Shown here: positions 34,551 to 42,543 of the stretch, one piece after another
Layout of the letters: every line of letters starts with the position of its first letter
Position numbering within the stretch: the stretch's first letter is position 1
Assembly (NCBI RefSeq): GCF_900102505.1
Contig: NZ_FMVT01000010.1
Span: forward strand, 1-64,000
Source of the DNA: Paracoccus tibetensis
GTDB lineage: Bacteria; Pseudomonadota; Alphaproteobacteria; Rhodobacterales; Rhodobacteraceae
Length of the DNA: 64,000 nucleotides
Direction: 5' to 3'
Made by a program: the position numbers and the translations under genes
The notes under the pieces: generated by a model
Seen by the model: only the letters and a program-made list of their open reading frames with translations
The model's database searches: none
Told to the model about the DNA's origin: nothing

Positions 34551-34608
34551 TATCAGAGCAGCACTGATATACCGCCGCCGCTCCTTTCCCGGAGTGGCGG
34601 TTTTCTTT
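34551..34608. promoter_or_regulatory. Inverted repeat and T-tailed hairpin between xis and replication genes
   Basis: TATCAG (34551-34556) and CTGATA (34564-34569) form a 6-bp inverted pair with a 7-nt spacer, a possible operator. Next, a 10-bp stem with one G-T pair (34575-34584 with 34591-34600) is followed on the plus strand by TTTTCTTT. That is an intrinsic terminator pointing against the genes, so it would stop an antisense transcript entering the xis gene. Confidence 0.45.
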
Positions 34609-34873
34609 ATGCGGCGCCCTGGGTGTTTGCGTCGATATATGCCGCAATATCGCTGGCCCGGTAACGAACCAGACGGCCGATCTTGACATATGGGATGCGC
34701 CGTTCTGCCCAGCGATCGCGCTCGAGCCATTTAGGCGAGACGCCAAGAAGGCCGGCAGCGATCTCTTGGTTGATCAACCGCGCGACTGGAACGGTCTCTT
34801 GGGTTATCGATCGTGTCGCCGCTGCCGGCTGTTCGAATTCAGTGCCCGTTGAATATAGCTGCGCTTTAGCCAT
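34607..34873 (-). CDS. AlpA-family excisionase / transcriptional regulator
   Basis: An 88-residue protein starting MAKAQLYSTG, with a MerR-like winged helix (LINQEIAAGLLGVSPKWLER) followed by IPYVKIGRLVRYRASDIAAY, the typical AlpA/excisionase end. The start is the ATG at 34873, 8 nt after GGAG; a second ATG two codons earlier is too close to the ribosome-binding site. AlpA-type proteins drive integrase expression or act as directionality factors. It stands between the integrase and the replication genes. Confidence 0.85.
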   Translation of the reverse strand: MAKAQLYSTGTEFEQPAAATRSITQETVPVARLINQEIAAGLLGVSPKWLERDRWAERRIPYVKIGRLVRYRASDIAAYIDANTQGAA

Positions 34874-35260
34874 CGGCATTACTCCAGCGAGAGGCGCATG
34901 TTTGCCTCGCGTTAATCGTTGAGTGCCGCGGCCGCTCGCCCTTTCAGGTCGAGCAGTTAACTCCGTTGTATCCTGTAAATCCTGTTCATCCGTCCGTGGC
35001 GACGTCGGTTTCTCGGGAAACCTTAGGACCGATAATGGACGCAAACTAGCGCATTGTCAATCCTCGCAGCCCCTTAAGTCTCTGATTTTACTATGACATA
35101 CAACTTGGTGCGACTAGCGTGTCAGGTAGCCGCACCTAAAGCTTTGTCGCCGCTGCCTTAATCAACATTGTTGTATGTCAGATTATGAAGTGGCGCGTCT
35201 GTTAGATTTTTCTGGCATAAGGGATGCTGGGCCTCGAGAGATAAGGTGCGGTCACTTTTT
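34874..35260. promoter_or_regulatory. AT-rich control region between int and xis, with inverted repeats
   Basis: About 390 bp without a gene. TGACATACAA (35094-35103) and TTGTATGTCA (35171-35180) form a perfect 10-bp inverted pair 67 bp apart. CCGCACCT (35130-35137) and AGGTGCGG (35244-35251) form a second pair. The first motif recurs at 31667 and 31714. The region is a good candidate for the element's replication origin or operators; it lies downstream of int and upstream of xis. Confidence 0.5.
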
Positions 35261-36532
35261 CTAATCGTCGATGGCCTCTGGCTCGGGAGGGATCCGCAGC
35301 ATGTGGTCCGCGATCTTCTGCATCGCCTCTCGCAGGTCTTCGAACTCTACTTCGACATAATCGGCCGTCACGTCGTTGCCGCTGATGTGGTTCGTCAGCG
35401 CCTTCACCTTGAACGTCGAGATGTCCAGCTTGCTCGCTGTGCTGGCGAAAGTGCGGCGCAAGTCGTGCGCCGTGATACTGATGCCCGTCAGGGTCGCCAG
35501 CCGCCGGAACGCCGGGCGCAGGTCCGCGGGCAGCCGGCCCTTGTCGTCGCTGAAGACGAACTGCGGACCAGCCCGCTCTTTCCGTTGCTTCAGGAGGGCC
35601 ACCAGCTGCGCAGGCAGCGGCAGTTCATGGTCGAGCCGGTTCTTGGTATCCGGAAACGTCACCTTCTCACGCCGCAGGTCTACAGAGGCCCAGCGCAACG
35701 GCGGGTAGCCGTCGGCCTTCGATCCAAGCAGTTCGCCGATCCGGGCGCCTGTCAGCAGCATGAACAGTAGCGCGTCGCGCATCTCTGAGCCCAGCGCCAG
35801 ATCGTCCAGCCCTGTCTTCACTGCCTCGACCCACGCCGGGATTTCCTTGTCGGGGATGCGGCCCTTTGCCGGCCGCACGTCGGCCCACTGGTTTGTCCTG
35901 TTGAGGCGCGTCACCGGGTTTGCCTTGATGATCGGCGCCTGCCCCTCGTCGACGTCGGCCATTACGTTGTTCATCGCAGCGCGTAGGTAGCGGAAGGCTA
36001 GGTTGGCCTGCGCGGGCGAGGCCTTGGCGAGGCCTGCGTGCCGTTCCTTCACCATCGCTTCGGTGATCTCTGTCAGCGGCTTGTCTAGCCAGTCGTCGAA
36101 CTTCCTCTGGAACACCACGCGGATGTCGCGCTGGGTGCGGGCTTTCTTCTCCGCCCCCTTGCCGATGCCCTTCTTCTTCGGGGCGCTCACGTAGGCCTCC
36201 ATCGCTTGCCGCAGCGTGAGGGCGCTTCTGACCGCGGCCTGCTTGGCTTCCACCGGATCAACACCGCTCGCGAACTCGGCCGCCAGGATCGTCGCCTTCT
36301 TCCGTGCTGCCTCGGCCGAGATGTCGTCGGCCCGGCCGATCGTCACGCGGCGGGTCTGCCTGCCGACACGGCGCTGCATCACATAGGCCTTAGCGCCGCC
36401 AGGCGCGATGCGCAGCCCGAAGCCCCGGATCTCGCTATCCCAGATCAAGCACTGCTTCCCGGGCTCGCCGGCAAGAGCGGCGACGCTCGTCTTCGTCAAC
36501 TTCAGTCTTTTCTCGGTCATCCGGCCCGCCAT
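35261..36532 (-). CDS. int: Tyrosine-type site-specific integrase
   Basis: A 423-residue integrase of the DUF4102 family (P4-type). The N-terminal domain includes WDSEIRGFGLRIAPGGAKAY, the arm-binding type. The catalytic core has TGARIGELL (first Arg), HDLRRTFAS (His and second Arg), LTNHISGND and the nucleophile tyrosine in TADYVEVEFE. The ATG at 36532 is used; ATG 36520 and a longer upstream start at 36586 are alternatives. It is transcribed into the island from beside the right att repeat, the normal place for an integrase of a tRNA-targeting island. Two TGTAAGC sites overlap its start, which suggests autoregulation. Confidence 0.93.
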   Translation of the reverse strand: MAGRMTEKRLKLTKTSVAALAGEPGKQCLIWDSEIRGFGLRIAPGGAKAYVMQRRVGRQTRRVTIGRADDISAEAARKKATILAAEFASGVDPVEAKQAAVRSALTLRQAMEAYVSAPKKKGIGKGAEKKARTQRDIRVVFQRKFDDWLDKPLTEITEAMVKERHAGLAKASPAQANLAFRYLRAAMNNVMADVDEGQAPIIKANPVTRLNRTNQWADVRPAKGRIPDKEIPAWVEAVKTGLDDLALGSEMRDALLFMLLTGARIGELLGSKADGYPPLRWASVDLRREKVTFPDTKNRLDHELPLPAQLVALLKQRKERAGPQFVFSDDKGRLPADLRPAFRRLATLTGISITAHDLRRTFASTASKLDISTFKVKALTNHISGNDVTADYVEVEFEDLREAMQKIADHMLRIPPEPEAIDD

Positions 36533-36549
36533 GTAAGCAATCTGTAAGC
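36532..36549. promoter_or_regulatory. Two TGTAAGC repeats at the integrase start
   Basis: TGTAAGC at 36532-36538 and 36543-36549, in the same orientation as the three copies near the left att. They touch the int start codon and lie in its promoter region. I infer arm-type sites with a repressive effect on int. Confidence 0.55.
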
Positions 36550-36665
36550 GCCTGACGTAGAAACGGCGGGGGCTCGTGACGGACATTTAGAAGCGAAGTG
36601 CCCGAAAACGCAAGCCGATGTCTGCTTATTCGGGAAGATGAGGACCCGCTAGAAGCCAGCAAAAA

Positions 36666-36725
36666 CGGACTGTAACTCCGCCGGGGAGACCCACGCCTGG
36701 TTCGATTCCAGGGTCGCCCACCACT
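36666..36725. repeat. att repeat, right copy (tRNA-Tyr 3' fragment)
   Basis: Sixty bases identical to 21387-21446. It is a displaced 3' fragment of tRNA-Tyr: anticodon stem, variable arm, T-arm and acceptor strand without the 5' half, so it cannot be a functional tRNA. It marks the right end of the element. Confidence 0.95.
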
Positions 36726-36862
36726 TTCCCCCCATGACAGCTGATTTTTACGCTCGCCGGGCAGTTCCCGGCATTTTCGCGTCCAGCATGTCGCGTTCCG
36801 GGTTTTTCATCGGGACGATCAGCGGTATCAAGATCCAGACTCCACATCCTCAGGTTGATCCG

Positions 36863-37852
36863 ATGCCTCCAAGTCCTGCCTTCAACATCCTGATCGTGGC
36901 GCAGGCGGGCCGGCTGGAATTTGAGGCCATCATCTTCCTGGCCAGCCTGCGCCGCGCCTCGCCAAGCTTTGCCGGGCGCGTGATCGTGGCCGAGCCGCAG
37001 CCGGTCGGGGCATGGAGCGGGCATGAGACGCGGCTCTCGGATGAGGGGCGCGCGGTCATCTCCGGGCTCGGCGGCGAGATCCTGCCCTTCACCGCGACCG
37101 TCTTCGGCGCCGCCTACCCCCAAGGCAACAAGATCGAGGCGCTGGCGCTGCTGCCGGCCGGCGAGCCGTTCATCTTCTTCGACACCGACACGCTGATCAC
37201 CGGACCTCTGGACGGGATCGACGTCTCGCGCCCGACGGCCTCGATGCGGCGAGAGGGGACCTGGCCGGTCCCCCCCGCCTATGGGCCGGGTTTCACCGGG
37301 ATCTGGCGCTCGCTCTATCGGCGCTTCGGGCTGGACTTCGAGACATCGCTGGACGAAGGCCAGCCCGACGAGCACTGGGAGCGGTATCTCTACTTCAACG
37401 CGGGCTGGTTCCTCGGGCCGGATCCGGCCGAGTTCGGGCGGCGCTTCCTCACTTGGGCGCGCGAGGTGCGGGACGATCCGCAGGACGAGCTGGCCTGCCA
37501 GACGCTCGAGCCGTGGCTCGACCAGGTGATCCTGCCGCTGGTGGTGCACAGCCTCGGTGGCGGCCGCCCCGGCCCCGCACTTGCCGCGCTGGACGGCGAG
37601 GCGAGCTTTCACTACCGCAAGCTGCCCCTTCTCTACGTCTTCGGCGCGCCGGGCCAGATCGCCCTGCTCGAGGACGCGGTGGCCGGGAAGGAGATCAAGC
37701 AGGTCCTGCGCAACTGGGAGCCGGCGCGAAAGCTGATCTACCAGAGAAAGGGCCGCGACAAGGTCCGCCCGATCTTCGACGGTGCCTCCCTGCCCCGGCT
37801 GGAGCGGGCGATCCGCAACCAGATCAAGGCGAAGGGCTGGTGGCTGGTCTGA
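36863..37852 (+). CDS. Glycosyltransferase-like protein with a DTD motif
   Basis: A 329-residue protein. Near residue 95 it has FIFFDTDTLITG, a DxD metal/nucleotide-sugar motif of GT-A transferases, followed by FTGIWRSLYRRFG and a YLYFNAGWFLGP segment like the NxG part of glycogenin-type enzymes. The ATG at 36863 begins the coherent domain; the longer frame from 36734 includes non-protein-like residues. The substrate is unknown. It is the first host gene after the island. Confidence 0.7.
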   Translation: MPPSPAFNILIVAQAGRLEFEAIIFLASLRRASPSFAGRVIVAEPQPVGAWSGHETRLSDEGRAVISGLGGEILPFTATVFGAAYPQGNKIEALALLPAGEPFIFFDTDTLITGPLDGIDVSRPTASMRREGTWPVPPAYGPGFTGIWRSLYRRFGLDFETSLDEGQPDEHWERYLYFNAGWFLGPDPAEFGRRFLTWAREVRDDPQDELACQTLEPWLDQVILPLVVHSLGGGRPGPALAALDGEASFHYRKLPLLYVFGAPGQIALLEDAVAGKEIKQVLRNWEPARKLIYQRKGRDKVRPIFDGASLPRLERAIRNQIKAKGWWLV

Positions 37853-37870
37853 CGGATCGGGGCGAGCCGC

Positions 37871-38152
37871 CTACGGCGCCTCTGCCTCGGGCCGGCCGAG
37901 CCTGATCGGTCCTGCCGCATCCGGCCCCACGACGCGGCCCCTCTGCGTCACCACCAGCCGCCCGTCCGCCGCCAAGGCGAACGCCTCCGCCCGCAGCGGC
38001 GCCATGAGCGGACGCCAGTCCACAGACAGGGCGCGGGCGATCTCGCTCGGGCAGCAGGTGGTTCCAGGGCGGAGCCGGGCGGCCTGCGCGAGGATCGCCG
38101 CGCGCAGGTCCGCCTCGCTCAGGCCGGCCACATCCAGGCCCGCCACACTCAA
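37871..38152 (-). CDS. DUF3253-domain protein
   Basis: About 93 residues. The domain runs from LRAAILAQAARLRPGTTCC through SVDWRPLMAPLRAEAFALA to TQRGRVVGPD, a small winged-helix-like fold of unknown function. The start is uncertain: a TTG at 38152 or a GTG at 38146 are the best choices, overlapping the end of ileS (stop at 38160). It is translated in a different frame just after ileS on the same strand, so coupling is likely. Confidence 0.7.
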   Translation of the reverse strand: MSVAGLDVAGLSEADLRAAILAQAARLRPGTTCCPSEIARALSVDWRPLMAPLRAEAFALAADGRLVVTQRGRVVGPDAAGPIRLGRPEAEAP

Positions 38153-38159
38153 GCCCGTC

Positions 38160-41054
38160 TCATCCAAGGACCGCGTCGCAGCGGGCGCAGGTGCCGGGAT
38201 GCTTGTGCGTGCCGACATCGGGCAGGATCTTCCAGCAGCGCTGGCACTTCTCGCCATCCGCCAGCTCGAAGACCACGCCGATCCCCGGCGCATCGCCCAT
38301 GCGGAACGCCTCGGCCGGGGCCGGATCGGCCGTCAGCACGAGGTCCGAGGTGATGCAGAGGTCCGCGAAGGGCACCGAGCGCAGCGCCTTCAGCATCTCG
38401 GGCTCCTCGACATGCACGACCGGCGCGGCCTCGAGGCTGGCGCCGATGGTCTTGTCGGACCGCTTCACCTCCAGCGCGGCGGTCACCACGCGGCGGGCAC
38501 GGCGGACATGGTCCCATTTCGCGGCCAGCGGCTCGTTCAGCCAATCGGCCGGCGTCTCGGCGAAGTCCTGCAGATGGACGCTGCTATCCTCGGACGGGAA
38601 GCGCGAGAGCCAGACATCCTCCATCGTGAAGGGCAGGATCGGCGCGAGCCAGGTGACCAGCCTGTGGAAGACGATGTCCATCACCGTCCGCACCGCCCGC
38701 CGCCGCATCGCCTCGGGCGCGTCGCAGTAGAGCGCGTCCTTGCGGATGTCGAAGAAGAAGGCCGACAGATCCACCGTGCAGAACTGGAACAGCGTCTGGA
38801 AGACGCCCTGGAAGTCGAAGCGCTCGTAGCCGCGCCGGACCTGGTGATCCAGCTGCGCGAGGCGGTGCAGCACCCACTGCTCCAGCTCGGGCATCTGGGC
38901 GGGCTGGACCCGCTCTGCCTCGTCCCAACCCGCCAGCGCGCCCAGCAGGAAGCGCAGCGTGTTCCGAAGGCGGCGGTAGCTGTCGGCGGTGCCCTTCAAG
39001 ATCTCGGGCCCGATCCGCTGGTCGGCGGTGTAGTCGGTCTGCGCCACCCAGAGCCGCAGGATGTCGGCGCCGTATTGCTTGATGACCTCGGCCGGCACGA
39101 TGGTGTTGCCGAGCGACTTGGACATCTTCATGCCCTTCTCGTCCAGCGTGAAGCCGTGGGTCACCACGTTCCGGTAGGGCGCGCGGCCCTTGGTCGCGCT
39201 GGCCTGCAAGAGGGACGACTGGAACCAGCCGCGATGCTGGTCGGTGCCCTCCAGGTAGACATCGGCGATCCCGTCCGGCGCCCCGTCCTCGCGGTCGCGC
39301 AGCACGAAGGCATGGGTCGAGCCCGAGTCAAACCACACGTCCAGCACGTCCATGACCTGCTCATAGTCCTCGGGATCGACGATCCCCTCCAGCATCTGAG
39401 CCTTGAAGCCCGGGCGATACCAGACATCGGCGCCCTCGGTTTCGAAGGCGGCGGTGATGCGGTCGTTGACGCGGGGATCGCGCAGCAGGAAGCCCTCGTC
39501 CGTGGGCTTGGCGCCGCGCTTGACGAAGCAGGTCAGCGGAACGCCCCAGGCCCGCTGGCGCGAGAGCACCCAGTCCGGGCGGTTCTCGACCATCGAGTGG
39601 ATGCGGTTGCGCCCGGACTGCGGCCACCACGCGACCAGCTTATCGATCGAGGTCAAGGCCCGGCTGCGGATCGTCGCGCCATGCTGGCCCATCCCGTCCT
39701 CCAGCGGCTTGTCGATGGCGGCGAACCATTGCGGCGTGTTGCGGTAGATCAGCGGCGCCTTCGACCGCCAGCTGTGCGGGTAGGAGTGCTTGATCTTCCC
39801 CTTGGCCAGCAGTGCCCCGGCCCAGGCCAGCTGCTTGATGACGCTGACATTGGCCGGCCCGTCCTTGCCGTCCGGCAGGATAATGGCCTCGCCTCCGAAC
39901 AGAGGCAGATCGCGGCGGTAGCTACCGTCCGGCTCGACATTGTATGTCATCGGCAGCTTGAAGCGCAGGCCCAGTTGATAGTCGTCGTCGCCGTGGCTCG
40001 GGGCCGTGTGCACGAAGCCCGTCCCCGCGTCGTCCGTGACATGATCGCCGGGCAGCATGGGGACGTCATAGTCCCACTCGCCCGCCGCACCCTCGACGCC
40101 GCGCAGGGGATGAGCCATGACCAGCCCCTCCAGATCGCCCGCGGCAACATCGGCGACGCGCCGGCCCTCGACGACCTTCGCCTGCGCCATCACGCCTTCG
40201 GCCAGCGCATCCGCCAGCACCAGCCGCTCGCCCGCGACGGCGGTCGAGCCCTCCGCGACCGCCACGACCTCGTAGAGCCCGTAACCAATCGCCGGGTTGA
40301 AGGCCACCGCGCGGTTCTGCGGGATGGTCCAGGGCGTCGTCGTCCAGATGACGACTGTCGCCCCCGCCAGCGCCCCCTCGCCCAGCACGACGAAGCGCAC
40401 CCAGATCGTGTGGCTGGTATGGTCCTTGTACTCGACCTCGGCCTCGGCCAGCGCAGTCTTCTCGACCGGCGACCACATCACGGGCTTGCTGCCTTGATAG
40501 AGCGCCCCGTTCATCACCAGCTTCATGAACTCGGCGGCGATGACGGCCTCGGCGTGATAGTCCATCGTCAGGTAAGGCCGGTCCCAGGCCCCGGTGATGC
40601 CAAGTCGCTGGAACTCGTCGCGCTGGATCGCCACCCATTCATCGGCGAAGCGGCGGCATTCCTGGCGGAACTCGACCACGTCGACCGCGTCCTTGTCGCG
40701 GCCCTCCTTGCGGTACTTCTCCTCGATCTTCCACTCGATCGGCAGACCGTGGCAGTCCCAGCCCGGCACGTAACGTGCGTCCCGCCCCATCATCTGGTGC
40801 GAGCGGACCACAATGTCCTTGATCGTCTTGTTCAGCGCGTGCCCGATATGCAGATGCCCGTTGGCATAGGGCGGCCCGTCATGCAGCACGAAGGGCGCCC
40901 GCCCCGCGCTGCGCTCGCGCAACCGGTCGTAGACGCCGATCCGCGCCCACCGCTCCAGCCAGTCGGGCTCGCGCTGCGGAAGGCCGGCGCGCATGGGAAA
41001 GTCGGTCTGCGGCAGGAAGACGGTGTCGCGGTAATCGGGGGTCGCGTCGCTCAT
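38160..41054 (-). CDS. ileS: Isoleucyl-tRNA synthetase
   Basis: Charges tRNA-Ile in the cytoplasm. The 964-residue enzyme has the class I motifs PPYANGHLHIGHALN (HIGH) near residue 65 and MKMSKSLGNT (KMSKS) near 615, an editing domain between them, and a C-terminal zinc site (CQRCWKILPDVG then CARCDAVLG). The ATG at 41054 has AAGGA 8 nt upstream; a second ATG three codons earlier overlaps that site and is less likely. Confidence 0.97.
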   Translation of the reverse strand: MSDATPDYRDTVFLPQTDFPMRAGLPQREPDWLERWARIGVYDRLRERSAGRAPFVLHDGPPYANGHLHIGHALNKTIKDIVVRSHQMMGRDARYVPGWDCHGLPIEWKIEEKYRKEGRDKDAVDVVEFRQECRRFADEWVAIQRDEFQRLGITGAWDRPYLTMDYHAEAVIAAEFMKLVMNGALYQGSKPVMWSPVEKTALAEAEVEYKDHTSHTIWVRFVVLGEGALAGATVVIWTTTPWTIPQNRAVAFNPAIGYGLYEVVAVAEGSTAVAGERLVLADALAEGVMAQAKVVEGRRVADVAAGDLEGLVMAHPLRGVEGAAGEWDYDVPMLPGDHVTDDAGTGFVHTAPSHGDDDYQLGLRFKLPMTYNVEPDGSYRRDLPLFGGEAIILPDGKDGPANVSVIKQLAWAGALLAKGKIKHSYPHSWRSKAPLIYRNTPQWFAAIDKPLEDGMGQHGATIRSRALTSIDKLVAWWPQSGRNRIHSMVENRPDWVLSRQRAWGVPLTCFVKRGAKPTDEGFLLRDPRVNDRITAAFETEGADVWYRPGFKAQMLEGIVDPEDYEQVMDVLDVWFDSGSTHAFVLRDREDGAPDGIADVYLEGTDQHRGWFQSSLLQASATKGRAPYRNVVTHGFTLDEKGMKMSKSLGNTIVPAEVIKQYGADILRLWVAQTDYTADQRIGPEILKGTADSYRRLRNTLRFLLGALAGWDEAERVQPAQMPELEQWVLHRLAQLDHQVRRGYERFDFQGVFQTLFQFCTVDLSAFFFDIRKDALYCDAPEAMRRRAVRTVMDIVFHRLVTWLAPILPFTMEDVWLSRFPSEDSSVHLQDFAETPADWLNEPLAAKWDHVRRARRVVTAALEVKRSDKTIGASLEAAPVVHVEEPEMLKALRSVPFADLCITSDLVLTADPAPAEAFRMGDAPGIGVVFELADGEKCQRCWKILPDVGTHKHPGTCARCDAVLG

Positions 41055-41206
41055 GGGGGACATCCTTGGAAGATCAGGCAGGGCAAAACCCGGCAGCGCG
41101 AACCCTCACGCCACCGGGCCGCTAATTCGCCGGGCCTGTCCCTGAAATCTCATGCGCCCTCTATAGAAACGGCGCGGCCCCCCCGCAAGCACCCCCATCT
41201 TCTGTG

Positions 41207-41253
41207 CTTAAATATCCCGGGGGAGTCCCGGCACGGGACGGGGGCAGCGCCCC
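41207..41253. repeat. REP-like intergenic element
   Basis: AT-rich AAATATCCCGGGGGAGTCC followed by GC hairpin arms. A similar element is at 44243-44285. Such units recur in intergenic DNA of this bacterial family and often sit at gene ends; here it adjoins the queF 3' end. Confidence 0.5.
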
Positions 41254-41715
41254 CTAGCCCCGCCCGCGATAGGGTGCAACGCCCTGATCGGGCACCCAGA
41301 CCCCCGCCGGCGCCGCACCCGTCTGCCAGAAGACGTCGATCGGCATCCCGCCGCGCGGGTACCAGTAGCCCCCGATCCGCAGCCAGGCCGGGTCCAGCAG
41401 CTCCACCAGCCGTTTGGCGATCCCGACGGTGCAGTCCTCGTGGAAGGCGCCGTGGTTGCGGAAGCTGCCCAGGAACAGCTTCAGCGACTTCGACTCGACC
41501 AGCCAGTCGCCGGGGACATAGTCGATCACCAGATGCGCGAAATCAGGCTGACCCGTCAGCGGGCAGAGGCTGGTGAACTCGGGCTGCGTGAAGCGCACGA
41601 CAAAGGCGGTGCCCGCCTGCGGGTTCGGCACACGCTCCAGCACCGCCTCCTCGGGCGATCGCGGTAGGGACGTGGCGTTGCCGAGCTGGGTCAGCGTGTC
41701 GGTGTAGTGGCTCAT
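41254..41715 (-). CDS. queF: NADPH-dependent preQ0 reductase QueF
   Basis: Reduces 7-cyano-7-deazaguanine to preQ1 in queuosine tRNA modification. The 153-residue form is the short, type I (YkvM-like) kind. Catalytic Cys51 and Asp58 are in [23 protein letters not shown] is at 74-82 and the substrate-contacting HED is near 92. A candidate preQ1-I riboswitch occupies its 5' leader, so the product of its own reaction would repress it. Confidence 0.95.
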   Translation of the reverse strand: MSHYTDTLTQLGNATSLPRSPEEAVLERVPNPQAGTAFVVRFTQPEFTSLCPLTGQPDFAHLVIDYVPGDWLVESKSLKLFLGSFRNHGAFHEDCTVGIAKRLVELLDPAWLRIGGYWYPRGGMPIDVFWQTGAAPAGVWVPDQGVAPYRGRG

Positions 41716-41718
41716 GGA

Positions 41719-41752
41719 GGCTCCTGTTTTGACCGGGTGGGCTGCGACCGGG
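41719..41752 (-). promoter_or_regulatory. preQ1-I (type 2) riboswitch upstream of queF
   Basis: On the minus strand the leader reads CCCGGTCGCAGCCCACCCGG then TCAAAACAGGAG. It matches the known type 2 aptamer pattern: GGUCGCAG, a C-rich loop, and an A-rich tail AAAACARGG whose GG pairs back into the loop. The P1 stem is CCGG/CCGG; positions equivalent to the ligand-binding C and the tail A are present. The GG of the tail is part of the AGGAG ribosome-binding site 5 nt before ATG, which implies translational control. The match comes from reading, not from a model search. Confidence 0.75.
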
Positions 41753-41815
41753 CGGCCCTTCTATGCCCGTGCCCGCCCCCTTGCAACCGCCGCGCGCCCG
41801 CGCCAGATGCGGGGG

Positions 41816-42223
41816 ATGGAGACCATCCCGCCCCGCTTCGACATCACCGAGGCCGAGATCCGCAAGGTCATCGCGACCTTCTACGCCGCCGTCCGCCGGC
41901 ATGAGATCCTCGCCCCAATCTTCGCCGAGCATGTCGGCGACTGGCCCGCGCATGAGGACCGCATCGCCGCCTTCTGGCAGGGCGCGATCCTGCACAAGGC
42001 CGGCTACAACGGCAGCCCGATGCGTGCGCATCTGGCAGCCGGCAACGTCCGACCCGAGCATTTCGCGATCTGGCTGGCGCTCTTCGACGAGTCGCTCCGC
42101 CGCACCCTGCCCCCGTGGAGCGCGCGGGCCTGGTCGCAGCTCGCCCACCGCATCGGCCAGGGGCTGCGGGCCGGAACCCAGAACATCGACGCCGGCCGCG
42201 GCGGGCCGCCTCTCTTGCGGTGA
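41816..42223 (+). CDS. Group III truncated haemoglobin-like protein
   Basis: A 135-residue globin-like protein, METIPPRFDITEAEIRKVIA at the start. FYAAVRRHEILAPIF, with the later ILHKAGYNGSPMRAHL and PEHFAIWLALF segments, matches the cytoplasmic trHb III group, in which the proximal histidine is in the HF motif. Haem binding for O2 or NO chemistry is inferred. The start at 41816 follows GGGGG. It is divergent from queF; their 5' ends are 100 bp apart. Confidence 0.8.
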   Translation: METIPPRFDITEAEIRKVIATFYAAVRRHEILAPIFAEHVGDWPAHEDRIAAFWQGAILHKAGYNGSPMRAHLAAGNVRPEHFAIWLALFDESLRRTLPPWSARAWSQLAHRIGQGLRAGTQNIDAGRGGPPLLR

Positions 42224-42233
42224 CCGGCCTCCG

Positions 42234-42494
42234 CTAGCCCTTCACGAACTTGTTGAAGCGGCTGGTCCCGCCATCGGCGGCCTTGTCCTGATAGAGGAAA
42301 TCAAGGCCGTTCTCGTCGAAGATCTCGAAGAACTCGTCCCATTCGATCTGGGTCAGGCTGTCCTCGGGTTCGCCGAAGTCGATCCGCAGGATGCCGCCCT
42401 CGCCGCCGGTATCGACCTTGGCGGGATGGCCGTCGCGGGCCTCGGCCCATTTGCGGATGGTGTCGTGATCCTTGGTGGTGTGCGATTGGCTCAT
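42234..42494 (-). CDS. Small conserved hypothetical protein
   Basis: An 86-residue acidic protein, with HDTIRKWAEARDGHPAKVD and a C-terminal half of repeated acidic/aromatic residues (DEFFEIFDENGLDFLYQD). The pattern is common in alphaproteobacteria in single copy near housekeeping genes, with no assigned function. It is convergent with the haemoglobin gene (10 bp apart). Confidence 0.75.
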   Translation of the reverse strand: MSQSHTTKDHDTIRKWAEARDGHPAKVDTGGEGGILRIDFGEPEDSLTQIEWDEFFEIFDENGLDFLYQDKAADGGTSRFNKFVKG

Positions 42495-42543
42495 GGATGC
42501 CTCCTGTTACGGCGCCCCAACCCCCTCCGCGAGGGGATGTTCC

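Larger units (their letters stand above)
21387..36725. mobile_element. tRNA-Tyr-integrated genomic island, satellite- or prophage-like
   Basis: Bounded by a 60-bp perfect direct repeat derived from the tRNA-Tyr 3' half, with a tyrosine integrase next to the right repeat. The unit is about 15.3 kb. From right to left the recognisable core is int, AlpA-type excisionase, a small gene and prim-pol/DUF3987, all on the minus strand. The rest is phage-like small genes, a serine resolvase, a decayed phage gene and cargo of unknown function. No capsid, portal, tail or large terminase gene is seen. The stretch 22.1-23.7 kb and especially 26.7-28.2 kb are visibly AT-richer than flanking DNA. Confidence 0.93.

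Noticed and set aside
36666-36725. A second tRNA-Tyr gene
   Set aside because: Only the 3' part (anticodon stem onward) is present; no 5' acceptor strand or D-arm. It is an att scar.
37782-41576. A 1,264-codon plus-strand frame across ileS
   Set aside because: Antisense shadow of ileS in GC-rich DNA.
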